Positions 1-6,916 of a stretch of 19,442 nt of DNA are shown here, piece after piece. Position 1 is the stretch's first letter. Every line of letters starts with the position of its first letter. Origin of the DNA: Prevotella sp. (lineage in GTDB: Bacteria; Bacteroidota; Bacteroidia; Bacteroidales; Bacteroidaceae); the NCBI GenBank assembly GCA_003447235.1, contig DLZV01000033.1, forward strand, positions 1-19,442, given 5' to 3'. Both the position numbers and the translations under genes were made by a program. The notes below the pieces were generated by a model that was given only the letters and a program-made list of their open reading frames with translations, had not been told where the DNA came from and did no database searches.

Positions 1-21
1 GTTCGAATCCGTCAACGCCCA
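1..21 (+). tRNA. 3' end of a tRNA, cut by the window edge
   Basis: The first bases match the 3' part of a tRNA. A T loop TTCGAAT (2-8) is followed by the 3' strand of the T stem CCGTC (9-13), the 3' acceptor strand AACGCCC (14-20) and a discriminator A at 21. No CCA is encoded after it. The anticodon lies outside the window, so the amino acid cannot be named. A terminator-like hairpin follows directly, which supports the 3' end of a tRNA transcript. Confidence 0.75.
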
Positions 22-32
22 CAGGGGTGGTT

Positions 33-74
33 CCCGTGGCTTCATTCGTGGGGCTGCGGGAATTTTCTTTTTTC
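33..74 (+). terminator. Rho-independent terminator after the tRNA
   Basis: CCCGTGGC (33-40) pairs with GCTGCGGG (53-60), with two G-T wobbles and a 12-nt loop. A T-rich run (63-74) follows. Its position 12 nt after the tRNA fits transcript termination. Confidence 0.7.
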
Positions 75-146
75 CCCCTGACAGTTTCCCTTAAAGGGCC
101 TCTCTGCAGACGATTTTTTAGGATAACATAGACTGCACAAGCACAA

Positions 147-1292
147 ATGAAGAAAGGACTATTTGCCCTTGCCCTGGGCACGTTCACCCTGGGCATCGCC
201 GAATTTATCATCGAGGGCATCATTACCGACATTGCCCACAACATGCATGTTTCCATCCCAGAAGCAGGCCACCTCATCTCTGTTTATGCGCTCGGCGTTT
301 GTGCCGGAGCCTTCTCGCTGATCCTCATGCACAAGTATCGGCCCAAGCATATACTGATGTTCCTGGCCTCGCTCATCACCTTCGGCGCCATGGCCGCCTC
401 TGTGGCGCCCACCTACTGGATCCTGCTCTGCGCCCGGTTTGTCGCAGGACTGCCCCATGGCGCCTACTTCGGCACGGCCACTATCGTGGCGGTGAAGATA
501 GCACGGGAGGGCAAGGGGACCAATGCCGTGGCGATGATGTGCGCAGGCATGCCGGTAGCCAATTTGCTGGGCGTTCCCCTTGGTACGTTTCTCAGCCATA
601 CATTCAGTTGGCGCGTGCCTTTCGCCAGCTGCATCGCCCTCGGACTTCTCACCCTGTATATGATCCACCGATGGGTGCCCGACGTCGAGGCTTTGCCCAA
701 CCATGGCATGAAGGCGCAGTTTCGCTTCCTGCGCAACCTGGCGCCCTGGCTCATCATTGCGGCCACCTTCCTGGGCAATGGCGGCATCCTCTGCTGGTTC
801 AGCTACATCTCGCCGCTGCTGCAGACGGAGGGCGGATTCAGCCCTGCCAGCATCTCGCTCCTGATGATTCTTGCTGGTGGCGGTATGGTCGTGGGCAATC
901 AGGTGAGCGCCCTGCTTGCCGACCGCCTCATGCCGGGCCGTTTCACCTGCTACCTCCAGTTCTTGGCCGCCGCAGCCCTCCTGCTCACCTTCTTCCTCGC
1001 CCCCATTGGTTGGGTCTCGGTGGTGCTGATGTTCGTCTGCTGCGTCTGTCTTTTCGGCATCGGGTCGCCTGAGCAGTTTCTGATCGTGAAGCATGCCGAG
1101 GGTGGCGAAATGCTGGGTGGCTGCTGCATCCAGGCCGCCTTCAACCTGGGCAATGCCGTAGGCGCTTTCCTGGGCGGCATCCCCGTGGCGATGGGGTTGG
1201 GATACAACTTTCCTGCCCTTATTGGCGTGCCGATGGCGTTGGCTGGCGCCCTCTGTCTGCTGGTCTTCCATCGGAAGTATGAGCAGCGGTAG
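147..1292 (+). CDS. MFS exporter, AraJ-like (DHA1 family)
   Basis: This 381-residue protein consists of about twelve hydrophobic helices with short loops and no extra domain, the normal size for a drug:H+ antiporter-1 transporter. The N terminus (LGTFTLGIAEFIIEGI) resembles the AraJ/sugar-efflux branch, where a Gly-x-x-Glu-Phe motif in helix 1 is typical. RFVAGLPHGAYFG at about residues 97-109 is the conserved helix-4 region of this branch. It should sit in the inner membrane and export a small molecule by proton antiport; the substrate cannot be told from sequence. The ATG at 147 gives a first helix that starts right after MKK, so this start is preferred. No clear TAnnTTTG box is seen upstream, although a small CCCTT-A-AAGGG dyad lies at 88-98. 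A weak hairpin without a T tract follows the stop. The gene stands alone. Confidence 0.85.
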   Translation: MKKGLFALALGTFTLGIAEFIIEGIITDIAHNMHVSIPEAGHLISVYALGVCAGAFSLILMHKYRPKHILMFLASLITFGAMAASVAPTYWILLCARFVAGLPHGAYFGTATIVAVKIAREGKGTNAVAMMCAGMPVANLLGVPLGTFLSHTFSWRVPFASCIALGLLTLYMIHRWVPDVEALPNHGMKAQFRFLRNLAPWLIIAATFLGNGGILCWFSYISPLLQTEGGFSPASISLLMILAGGGMVVGNQVSALLADRLMPGRFTCYLQFLAAAALLLTFFLAPIGWVSVVLMFVCCVCLFGIGSPEQFLIVKHAEGGEMLGGCCIQAAFNLGNAVGAFLGGIPVAMGLGYNFPALIGVPMALAGALCLLVFHRKYEQR

Positions 1293-1295
1293 AGG

Positions 1296-1322
1296 CTAAG
1301 GCGAGACGATCTGCGTCTCCTT
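1296..1322 (+). other. Stem-loop after the MFS gene
   Basis: GAGACG (1303-1308) pairs with CGTCTC (1314-1319) around a 5-nt loop. AAG and CTT outside it can extend the stem past a 2-nt bulge. No T tract follows, so this is at best a weak or Rho-assisted 3' end for the MFS transcript. Confidence 0.35.
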
Positions 1323-1393
1323 GCTGGCAGTCGCCGTGCCAAGGCTTGCCCTGATGCTGCGTCGGAAGGTCTGGCAGAGGTCATGGCTTTCTC

Positions 1394-1604
1394 CGCCACG
1401 CTTCCTCCAAGTCTCCGCCACGCTTCCTCCATGTATCCACCACGTATCGTCCTCCATTCCAGCATATATCGACCTCATATTGTTTCCGTATTGTTTCCGT
1501 ATTGTTTCCGCTTCCGGAAGCGAGAACGATAGGAGAACGATACGGGATTGATACGGGATCAATACGTGATCAATACGTGATTGATACGAGACCGATACGA
1601 GAAC
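1394..1604. repeat. Head-to-head array of 11-bp repeats around a central palindrome
   Basis: Two arms of 11-bp units diverge from the palindrome GCTTCCGGAAGC (1510-1521). Eight units run right on the plus strand in strict register (1517-1604): GAAGCGAGAAC, GATAGGAGAAC, GATACGGGATT, GATACGGGATC, AATACGTGATC, AATACGTGATT, GATACGAGACC, GATACGAGAAC. Eleven units run left on the minus strand (1514 down to 1394), starting GAAGCGGAAAC, AATACGGAAAC, AATACGGAAAC, with GATACGTGGTG at 1438-1448 and two GAAGCGTGGCG units at 1394-1404 and 1416-1426. The consensus is about GATACGnGRnC, with the first six bases best kept. Only 2 bp (1515-1516) separate the two innermost units. An 11-bp unit does not keep a reading frame, so short ORFs across it are unlikely to be genes. 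Confidence 0.9.
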
Positions 1605-1777
1605 GGTCTTTTCCGACTCCCAACCGAAGATGTTGATAAGAAATTTAACTTTTTCATTATCGTTTCTTTTGATTATATTTTACATTTCAACCACTCGACG
1701 CGCCCTGCAATTCATGTGATTGATGGCTGGCTTGCAAATTGCCATGGCGCAGCCACTATACAAAAATAGCCTTCCGT

Positions 1778-2086
1778 TCAGCCAAGTGCAAGCCGATTAG
1801 CATGAATTAACGCCCCGTTAACTATTTCTCCGTATTCATTTAACAAAATCAGAATCAGGCAAAAATCCCTCGCTGCGCCCATCTTCTTCGCCCTTTCCCG
1901 CATTTCTGTCAATGAGAAGACCGCTTCGTCCGTCTTCTGCGTGTTGTCATAATACGTGGCTTTGGATGGGTCTTTGTGGTAAACAAAGCCGACAAAGTGT
2001 TTTTTGTGATATCATGCAATTGAGGTCGTGATGGTTCTCCAAGCCTCATTTTCATAACGAGCTATATAGCCGTTGTCTATCCTGTA
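1778..2086 (-). pseudogene. Decayed reading frame, unknown protein
   Basis: On the minus strand a frame reads open for 77 codons (2011 down to 1778, ending TGA). It has protein-like composition, for example HFVGFVYHKDPSKATYYDNT and MRERAKKMGAARDF, and no usable start codon near its beginning. Upstream an in-frame TGA (2014-2012) interrupts it. The same frame then continues as about 24 more plausible codons (2086-2015, including NGYIARYENEAWRTITTS) until a TAA inside the twin-dyad element. The pattern fits a gene remnant with a nonsense mutation, possibly cut at its 5' side by the palindromic element. I do not recognise the family. Chance openness over 77 codons remains possible. Confidence 0.4.
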
Positions 2087-2142
2087 TTATTAAAATGGCA
2101 TTTTATATTTTGCCACAAAAGTTTAAAATGCCATTTTAATAA
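2087..2142. repeat. Twin dyads in a 19-bp perfect inverted repeat
   Basis: TTATTAAAATGGCATTTTA (2087-2105) is the exact reverse complement of the segment at 2124-2142, across an 18-nt spacer. Each arm is itself a 7-1-7 dyad, TAAAATG-n-CATTTTA (2091-2105 and 2124-2138), with centres 33 bp apart, about three helical turns. It could be a double operator, the remains of a small palindromic mobile element, or a transcript stem-loop. No T tract follows on either strand. Confidence 0.85.
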
Positions 2143-2220
2143 GCGAGTAGTTTTCTTCATCTTGCTTTATTGTTTTGTCGTCTGTGTTGGGCTCGTGGTG
2201 AAGCTTGGTACAGATGCTTG

Positions 2221-2228
2221 CAAAATTA
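2221..2228 (-). promoter_or_regulatory. Possible minus-strand -7 box
   Basis: The minus strand reads TAATTTTG here, a match to the Bacteroidota -7 box TAnnTTTG. No good -33 element sits 20 bp upstream. A transcript from it would run toward the twin dyads and the decayed frame. The flanks mirror the purB -7 box at 2324-2331. Confidence 0.3.
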
Positions 2229-2323
2229 AAGATTTTTTGGGGAGAAAGGAGGCGTTGACGAAAAGAGGCGAGATTTTAAGGACTTTTAGCCACCCGTATG
2301 GCAGCGGAACGGAATTTATTTCG

Positions 2324-2331
2324 TAATTTTG
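2324..2331 (+). promoter_or_regulatory. purB promoter, -7 box
   Basis: TAATTTTG matches TAnnTTTG and lies 18 bp before the ATG at 2350, implying a very short leader. The -33 region (near 2300) is a poor match. The box also contains the TTG at 2329, which argues against that codon as the purB start. Confidence 0.6.
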
Positions 2332-2349
2332 CAGCGTTTAATATATATA

Positions 2350-3699
2350 ATGATGAAGCTGGATACATTGACCGCCATTTCTCCTATTGACGGACGCTAC
2401 AGAGGCAAGACCGAGCCCCTGGCCGACTATTACTCAGAGTTTGCGCTGATACGTTATCGCGTCCGCGTGGAAATCGAATACTTTATCACGCTCGTGGAGC
2501 TCCCCCTGCCGCAGCTCAAGGGCTTCGACACGGCTCTCTTCGACCGTCTTCGCAGCATCTACCGCGACTTCACGGAGGAGGATGCCGCCCGCGTGAAGGA
2601 CATCGAGAAGGTGACCAACCATGACGTCAAGGCCGTGGAGTATTTCATCAAGGAGCAGTTTGACGCCATCGGCGGACTGGATGCCTACAAGGAGTTTATC
2701 CATTTCGGACTCACCTCGCAGGACATCAACAACACGAGCGTGCCCCTGTCCATCAAGGAGTCGCTCCTGGAGGTCTATTATCCCCAGGTCGAGGAGCTCA
2801 TCGACCAGCTCCAGGCTTATGCCGAGGAGTGGAAGGACGTGCCGATGCTCGCCAAGACCCATGGCCAGCCCGCCTCGCCGACGCGCCTGGGCAAGGAAAT
2901 CGAGGTCTATGTCTATCGCCTGCGCGAGCAGCTCGACGCCCTCAAGGCCTGCAAGTTCACGGCAAAGTTTGGTGGCGCCACGGGCAATTTCAACGCCCAC
3001 CACGTCGCCTACCCCGAGTACGACTGGCGCGCCTTCGCCAACCGCTTCGTCTCCGAGAAACTCGGACTGGAGCGCGAGCAATGGACCACGCAGATCAGCA
3101 ACTACGACCACCTGGGCAGCATCTTCGACGCCATCCGCCGCATCAACACCATCATGATCGACCTCGACCGCGACGTCTGGATGTATATCTCGATGGAGTA
3201 TTTCCACCAGAAGATCAAGAAGGGTGAAGTCGGCTCGAGCGCCATGCCCCACAAGGTCAACCCCATCGACTTCGAGAACAGCGAGGGCAACCTCGGCGTG
3301 GCCAACGCCGTGCTGCAGTTCCTCGCCGCCAAGCTGCCCGTGAGCCGTCTGCAGCGCGACCTGACCGACAGCACCGTGTTGCGCAACGTAGGCGTGCCCG
3401 TGGCCCACAGCATCATCGCCATCCAGAGCACCCTCAAGGGACTTCGCAAACTTATATTAAATAAGGAGAAAATCGCACAGGACCTCGACAATATGTGGCC
3501 CGTCGTGGCTGAGGCCATCCAGACCATCTTGCGCCGCGAGGCTTACCCGCATCCCTACGAGGCCCTGAAGCAGCTCACCCGCGGCAACGAGAAGGTGACG
3601 GAGCAGACCATCCACGACTTCATCGGCACGCTCAACGTCAGCGACGAGGTGCGCAAGGAGCTGCTCGCCATCACGCCGCACAACTACACAGGTATCTAA
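2350..3699 (+). CDS. purB: Adenylosuccinate lyase
   Basis: This cytosolic enzyme of purine synthesis removes fumarate from SAICAR and from adenylosuccinate. The 449-residue protein belongs to the fumarase/aspartase superfamily. It carries LTAISPIDGRYR at the N terminus, HFGLTSQDINNT, AKTHGQPASPT, and the signature GSSAMPHKVNP at residues 295-305, which holds the catalytic serine of the flexible loop. Length matches the E. coli-type enzyme (456). An upstream in-frame TTG at 2329 would add seven residues but lies inside the -7 box, so ATG 2350 or the adjacent ATG 2353 is the likely start. The gene has its own promoter. A pseudouridine synthase gene follows after 63 bp and could be co-transcribed. 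Confidence 0.96.
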   Translation: MMKLDTLTAISPIDGRYRGKTEPLADYYSEFALIRYRVRVEIEYFITLVELPLPQLKGFDTALFDRLRSIYRDFTEEDAARVKDIEKVTNHDVKAVEYFIKEQFDAIGGLDAYKEFIHFGLTSQDINNTSVPLSIKESLLEVYYPQVEELIDQLQAYAEEWKDVPMLAKTHGQPASPTRLGKEIEVYVYRLREQLDALKACKFTAKFGGATGNFNAHHVAYPEYDWRAFANRFVSEKLGLEREQWTTQISNYDHLGSIFDAIRRINTIMIDLDRDVWMYISMEYFHQKIKKGEVGSSAMPHKVNPIDFENSEGNLGVANAVLQFLAAKLPVSRLQRDLTDSTVLRNVGVPVAHSIIAIQSTLKGLRKLILNKEKIAQDLDNMWPVVAEAIQTILRREAYPHPYEALKQLTRGNEKVTEQTIHDFIGTLNVSDEVRKELLAITPHNYTGI

Positions 3700-3722
3700 T
3701 CAAGACAATTTTATATATTACT

Positions 3723-3736
3723 TGGCCGTGAGGCCA
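3723..3736 (+). other. Small hairpin between purB and the pseudouridine synthase gene
   Basis: TGGCC and GGCCA form a 5-bp stem closed by a GTGA loop, a GNRA-type tetraloop, in the 63-bp gap. No T tract follows, so it is not a terminator. It may only stabilise the mRNA. Confidence 0.35.
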
Positions 3737-3762
3737 TATCTATCATTCAAAACAATACTGTT

Positions 3763-5280
3763 ATGGCAGAAGAATTAGAGAACAAGCAGGAACCCGTTTA
3801 CGGACAGGATGAGCGTGGCCGCGAGGCCAACTCTTCTGAGAGTCAGGGTAATAGTGAGCAGAAGGATTATCGCTCATCGCGGCCTCAGCGTCCGCGCATC
3901 CACTCGCAGCGCGCTTACAGCAGCGACCGCAGCAACCAAGGTGGCGAGGGCGGCTTCCGTCCAGAAGGCTTCGGAGCAGGACTCCAGGGCGCGCAGGGCG
4001 GACAGTATCAGGGCGGCTATCGCCCGAGAAACAATTATCAGGGTGGCTACCAGCAGCGTCAGCAGGGTAGCTATCAGCCCCGTCAGCGTCAGCAGGGCGG
4101 CTATCAGCAGCGCCAGCAGGGTGGCTACCAGCAGCGTCAGCAGGGCGGCTACCAGCAGCGCCAGCAGGGCGGTTATCAGCCGCGCCAGCAGCAGGAGGGT
4201 TATCAGCCGCGTCAGCAGCAGGAGGGCTATCAGCCGCGTCAGCAGCAGGGCGGCTATCAGCAGCGTCAGCAGGGTGGCTATCAGCAGCGCCAGCAGGGCG
4301 GCTACCAGCAGCGCCAGCAGGGTGGCTATCAGCAGCGCCAGCAGGGCGGCTACCAGCAGCGCCAGCAGGGCGGCTACCAGCAGCGCCAGCAGGGTGGCTA
4401 TCAGCAGCGCGGCTATCAGCAGCGGGGCTTCCAGCAGGGCGGCTACCAGCAGCGTGGCGGCTACGGACAGCCCCGCAGGCAGCATACGCCGGGCTACAAT
4501 CCCAACGCGAAGTATTCGCTCAAGAAGCGTATCGAATATAAGGAGGAGAACATCGATCCCAACGAGCCGATTCGCCTGAACAAGTATCTGGCCAACGCCG
4601 GAGTTTGCTCTCGCCGTGAGGCCGACGAATATATCCAGGCTGGTGCCGTGCTGGTCAATGGCACGGTAGTCACAGAGCTTGGCACGAAGGTCTTGCGCTC
4701 CGACGAGGTGAAGTTCCGCGACCAGCCCGTCACGATGGAGAAGAAGGTCTATGTGCTGCTCAACAAACCGAAGGACTATGTCACCACGAGCGACGATCCG
4801 CAGCAGCGCAAGACCGTCATGGACCTCGTGAAGAACGCTTGCGAGGAGCGTATCTACCCCGTAGGACGTCTCGACCGCAACACCACGGGTGTGCTGCTTC
4901 TGACCAACGATGGCGACTTGGCCAGCAAGTTGACCCATCCGAAGTTCCTCAAGAAGAAGGTCTATCACGTCTATCTCGACAAGCCTGTCACGGCCACGGA
5001 CCTGCAGAAGATCGCCGAGGGCATCGAGCTGGAGGACGGCGAGGTGCATGCTGACGCCATCGAGTATGCCAGCCCGACGGACGAGAAGCAGGTCGGCATC
5101 GAGATCCACAGCGGCAAGAACCGCATCGTGCGCCGCATCTTCGAGAGCCTTGGCTATCGTGTGGTGAAGCTCGACCGCGTGCAGTTTGCCGGTTTGACGA
5201 AGAAGAATCTGCGCCGCGGCGACTGGCGTTTCCTCACCCAGAAGGAGGTGGAGATGCTGCGTATGGGCGCATTCGAATAA
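3763..5280 (+). CDS. RsuA/RluB-family pseudouridine synthase with Q/G/Y/R repeat tail
   Basis: The last ~235 residues of this 505-residue protein form a standard rRNA pseudouridine synthase. An S4 RNA-binding domain (about 269-330, starting PIRLNKYLANAGVCSRREAD) is followed by the catalytic domain, with GRLDRNTTG at 368-376 placing the catalytic Asp at 371, and HSGKNRIVRRIFESLGYRV near the C terminus. RsuA, RluB, RluE and RluF share this layout and isomerise a uridine in 16S or 23S rRNA; which one this corresponds to cannot be settled here, although RluB-like is the usual call in this phylum. The first ~268 residues are disordered in composition. Residues 93-234 consist of about fifteen copies of QGGYQQRQ with QEGYQPRQQ variants. 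A basic linker (KYSLKKRIEYKEEN) joins tail and enzyme. Catalytic residues look intact, so the enzyme is probably active. Confidence 0.92.
   Translation: MAEELENKQEPVYGQDERGREANSSESQGNSEQKDYRSSRPQRPRIHSQRAYSSDRSNQGGEGGFRPEGFGAGLQGAQGGQYQGGYRPRNNYQGGYQQRQQGSYQPRQRQQGGYQQRQQGGYQQRQQGGYQQRQQGGYQPRQQQEGYQPRQQQEGYQPRQQQGGYQQRQQGGYQQRQQGGYQQRQQGGYQQRQQGGYQQRQQGGYQQRQQGGYQQRGYQQRGFQQGGYQQRGGYGQPRRQHTPGYNPNAKYSLKKRIEYKEENIDPNEPIRLNKYLANAGVCSRREADEYIQAGAVLVNGTVVTELGTKVLRSDEVKFRDQPVTMEKKVYVLLNKPKDYVTTSDDPQQRKTVMDLVKNACEERIYPVGRLDRNTTGVLLLTNDGDLASKLTHPKFLKKKVYHVYLDKPVTATDLQKIAEGIELEDGEVHADAIEYASPTDEKQVGIEIHSGKNRIVRRIFESLGYRVVKLDRVQFAGLTKKNLRRGDWRFLTQKEVEMLRMGAFE
4039..4464 (+). repeat. In-frame tandem repeat (24-bp unit) encoding QGGYQQRQ
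   Basis: About fifteen tandem units of 24 bp, with some 27- or 30-bp variants, encode Gln-Gly-Gly-Tyr-Gln-Gln-Arg-Gln. Adjacent copies differ mainly at third positions (GGC/GGT, TAC/TAT, CGC/CGT). The frame is kept throughout and changes are mostly silent, which suggests selection on the peptide. Unit number is likely to vary between strains through slippage or recombination. Confidence 0.95.
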
Positions 5281-5341
5281 GTACTCATCTCACAACACCC
5301 TCATCCCGTCTTCTCCTTATATATATAGGGCCTCGGGGAGC

Positions 5342-5364
5342 CGTGCGGATTGTAGTTCCGCATG
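5342..5364 (+). other. Leader hairpin upstream of asnS
   Basis: CGTGCGGA (5342-5349) pairs with TCCGCATG (5357-5364), including one G-T wobble, around a 7-nt loop. It lies about 80 nt before the chosen asnS start. It could be a leader structure, but no T-box features or T tract are seen. Confidence 0.35.
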
Positions 5365-5441
5365 AACACTACCAGCGCTCTGTGGAGAATTGGGGGATGG
5401 GGATGCTTGTAGAGAGCAACAATCTTCAAACAACACAAGAG

Positions 5442-6833
5442 ATGAAAAGAACAAAAGTGGTCGATGCACTCAAGTGTACCGACTTCGGAAAAGACATAAA
5501 TGTGAAGGGCTGGGTGCGCTCGCATCGCAGCAGCAAGGCCGTAGATTTCATTGCCCTCAACGATGGCTCGACGATCAACAACATCCAGGTGGTGGTAGAT
5601 CCGGCCACGGTGGATGCCGAGACGCTCAAGAGCATCACCACGGGAGCCTGCCTCAGCGTGGTCGGCACGCTCGTGGAGAGTCAGGGCAAGGGGCAGACCA
5701 GCGAGATCCAATGTAAGGAGATCGAGGTCTATGGTCTTTGCCCGGCCGACTACCCCATGCAGAAGAAGGGTCAGAGCTTCGAGTACATGCGCAAGTATGC
5801 CCATCTGCGCCTGCGCACCAACACCTTTGGCGCCGTCTTCCGCATCCGCCACAACATGGCCATCGCCATCCATAAGTACTTCCACGATCATGGATTCTAC
5901 TATTTCCACACGCCGATCGTGACGGCCAGCGACTGCGAGGGCGCGGGCAACATGTTCCAGGTGACGACGCTCGACCTCGACCGTGTCGCCAAGGCGGGAG
6001 AGGTGGACTACTCCAAGGACTTCTTTGGAACGAAGACCAACCTCACCGTGAGCGGCCAGCTCGAGGGTGAGCTTGGAGCCACGGCCCTCGGCGCTATCTA
6101 TACTTTCGGACCGACCTTCCGTGCCGAGAACAGCAACACGCCGCGCCACCTGGCCGAGTTCTGGATGGTGGAGCCAGAGGTGGCCTTCCTCGACCAGGAG
6201 GGACTGATGGACCTCGAGGAGGACTTCATCAAGTATTGCGTCAACTGGGCCCTGGACAACTGCCGCGACGACCTGGAGTTCCTCAACAAGATGATCGACA
6301 AGCAGCTTATCGCCACGCTCGAGTCGGTAGTCAAGGAGGACTTCGTCCGACTGACCTACACCGAGGGTATCAACATCCTGGAGGAGGCGGTCAAGAACGG
6401 TCGCAAGTTTGAGTTCCCCATCACGGGTTGGGGTATGGACCTGTCGAGCGAGCACGAGCGCTACCTCGTGGAGGAGCACTTCAAGCGCCCCGTCATCATG
6501 ACCGACTATCCGAAGGAGATCAAGGCCTTCTATATGAAGAAGAATGCCGACGACAAGACCATGCAGGGCACGGACGTCCTCTTCCCGCGCATCGGCGAGA
6601 TCATTGGTGGATCCGTGCGTGAGGAGAACTACGACAAGCTCGTGGCCGAGATTGAGGCCCGCGGCATGAAGGCCAGTTCCTACGACTGGTACCTCGACAC
6701 GCGTCGCTATGGCTCCTGCCCCCATGGTGGTTTCGGACTGGGCTTCGAGCGCCTTATCCTCTTCGTCACGGGTATGCAGAACATCCGCGACGTCATACCC
6801 TTCGCACGCACGCCGAAGAACGCCGAGTTCTAA
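5442..6833 (+). CDS. asnS: Asparaginyl-tRNA synthetase
   Basis: This cytosolic enzyme charges tRNA-Asn with asparagine. The 463-residue protein begins MKRTKVVDALK, followed by an OB-fold anticodon-binding domain (VNVKGWVRSHR-like start, ALNDGSTINNIQVVVD). The class II catalytic core carries motif 2 at 226-229 (FRAE, then NSNTPRHLAEFWMVEPE) and motif 3 at about 431-438 (FGLGFERL). The C terminus PFARTPKNAEF is typical of AsnRS. An in-frame ATG at 5343 would add 33 residues (including VPHEHYQRSVENWG) that do not resemble AsnRS and overlap a leader hairpin, so ATG 5442 is chosen. Length agrees with Bacteroidota AsnRS (about 465). The 161-bp gap from the preceding gene holds no obvious TAnnTTTG box, so co-transcription with the pseudouridine synthase gene is possible. 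Confidence 0.96.
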   Translation: MKRTKVVDALKCTDFGKDINVKGWVRSHRSSKAVDFIALNDGSTINNIQVVVDPATVDAETLKSITTGACLSVVGTLVESQGKGQTSEIQCKEIEVYGLCPADYPMQKKGQSFEYMRKYAHLRLRTNTFGAVFRIRHNMAIAIHKYFHDHGFYYFHTPIVTASDCEGAGNMFQVTTLDLDRVAKAGEVDYSKDFFGTKTNLTVSGQLEGELGATALGAIYTFGPTFRAENSNTPRHLAEFWMVEPEVAFLDQEGLMDLEEDFIKYCVNWALDNCRDDLEFLNKMIDKQLIATLESVVKEDFVRLTYTEGINILEEAVKNGRKFEFPITGWGMDLSSEHERYLVEEHFKRPVIMTDYPKEIKAFYMKKNADDKTMQGTDVLFPRIGEIIGGSVREENYDKLVAEIEARGMKASSYDWYLDTRRYGSCPHGGFGLGFERLILFVTGMQNIRDVIPFARTPKNAEF

Positions 6834-6916
6834 AGACCGCGGAGCTCTCAAGTTTCCCGAGGGGTCTCAAGAACGCTGATCTCTCAGGTTTCCCGAGGGT
6901 CTCAAGACCGCCGGAG
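6833..6916 (+). repeat. Direct repeat at the asnS 3' end (about 36 bp, 2.4 copies)
   Basis: Copy 1 (6833-6868) starts AAGACCGCGGAGCTCTCAAG. Copy 2 (6869-6903) starts AAGAACGCTGATCTCTCAGG. Both continue GTTTCCCGAGGG and end TCTC. A partial third copy, AAGACCGCCGGAG, follows at 6904-6916. The first copy overlaps the asnS stop codon, and the last asnS codons (AAGAACGCCGAGTTCT) resemble the start of copy 2, hinting that the unit grew out of the gene's 3' end. No coding role is seen. Confidence 0.7.

Noticed and set aside
1..23. tRNA 3' end as an attachment site for an integrated element
   Set aside because: I found no second copy of the tRNA end in the window and no integrase gene.
159..1271. 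Minus-strand ORF of 370 codons opposite the MFS gene
   Set aside because: No membrane or domain pattern and a His/Gln/Gly-rich composition; the plus-strand frame has twelve clear helices.
1296..1562. Short ORFs on both strands across the 11-bp repeat array
   Set aside because: The 11-bp period shifts frame at every unit, so the peptides have no stable repeat and no resemblance to proteins I know.
2434..3408. Minus-strand ORF of 324 codons opposite purB
   Set aside because: Antisense of a conserved enzyme with intact motifs, made possible by high GC at third positions.
4039..4464. CRISPR array
   Set aside because: The regular units are in-frame coding repeats with no unique spacers. The 11-bp array at 1394-1604 likewise has no spacers, and there are no cas genes.
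3874..5109. Long minus-strand ORF (411 codons), rich in Leu and Ala
   Set aside because: It is the antisense of the QGGYQQRQ repeat and the pseudouridine synthase core. The LALLVAALL-type repeats follow from the coding repeats on the other strand.
5342..5364. T-box riboswitch before asnS
   Set aside because: There is one hairpin only, with no T-box sequence, no specifier-loop layout and no terminator/antiterminator pair.
5343..5441. 33-residue N-terminal extension of asparaginyl-tRNA synthetase
   Set aside because: The extra residues do not resemble AsnRS, the next ATG gives the usual N terminus, and the extension overlaps a leader hairpin.
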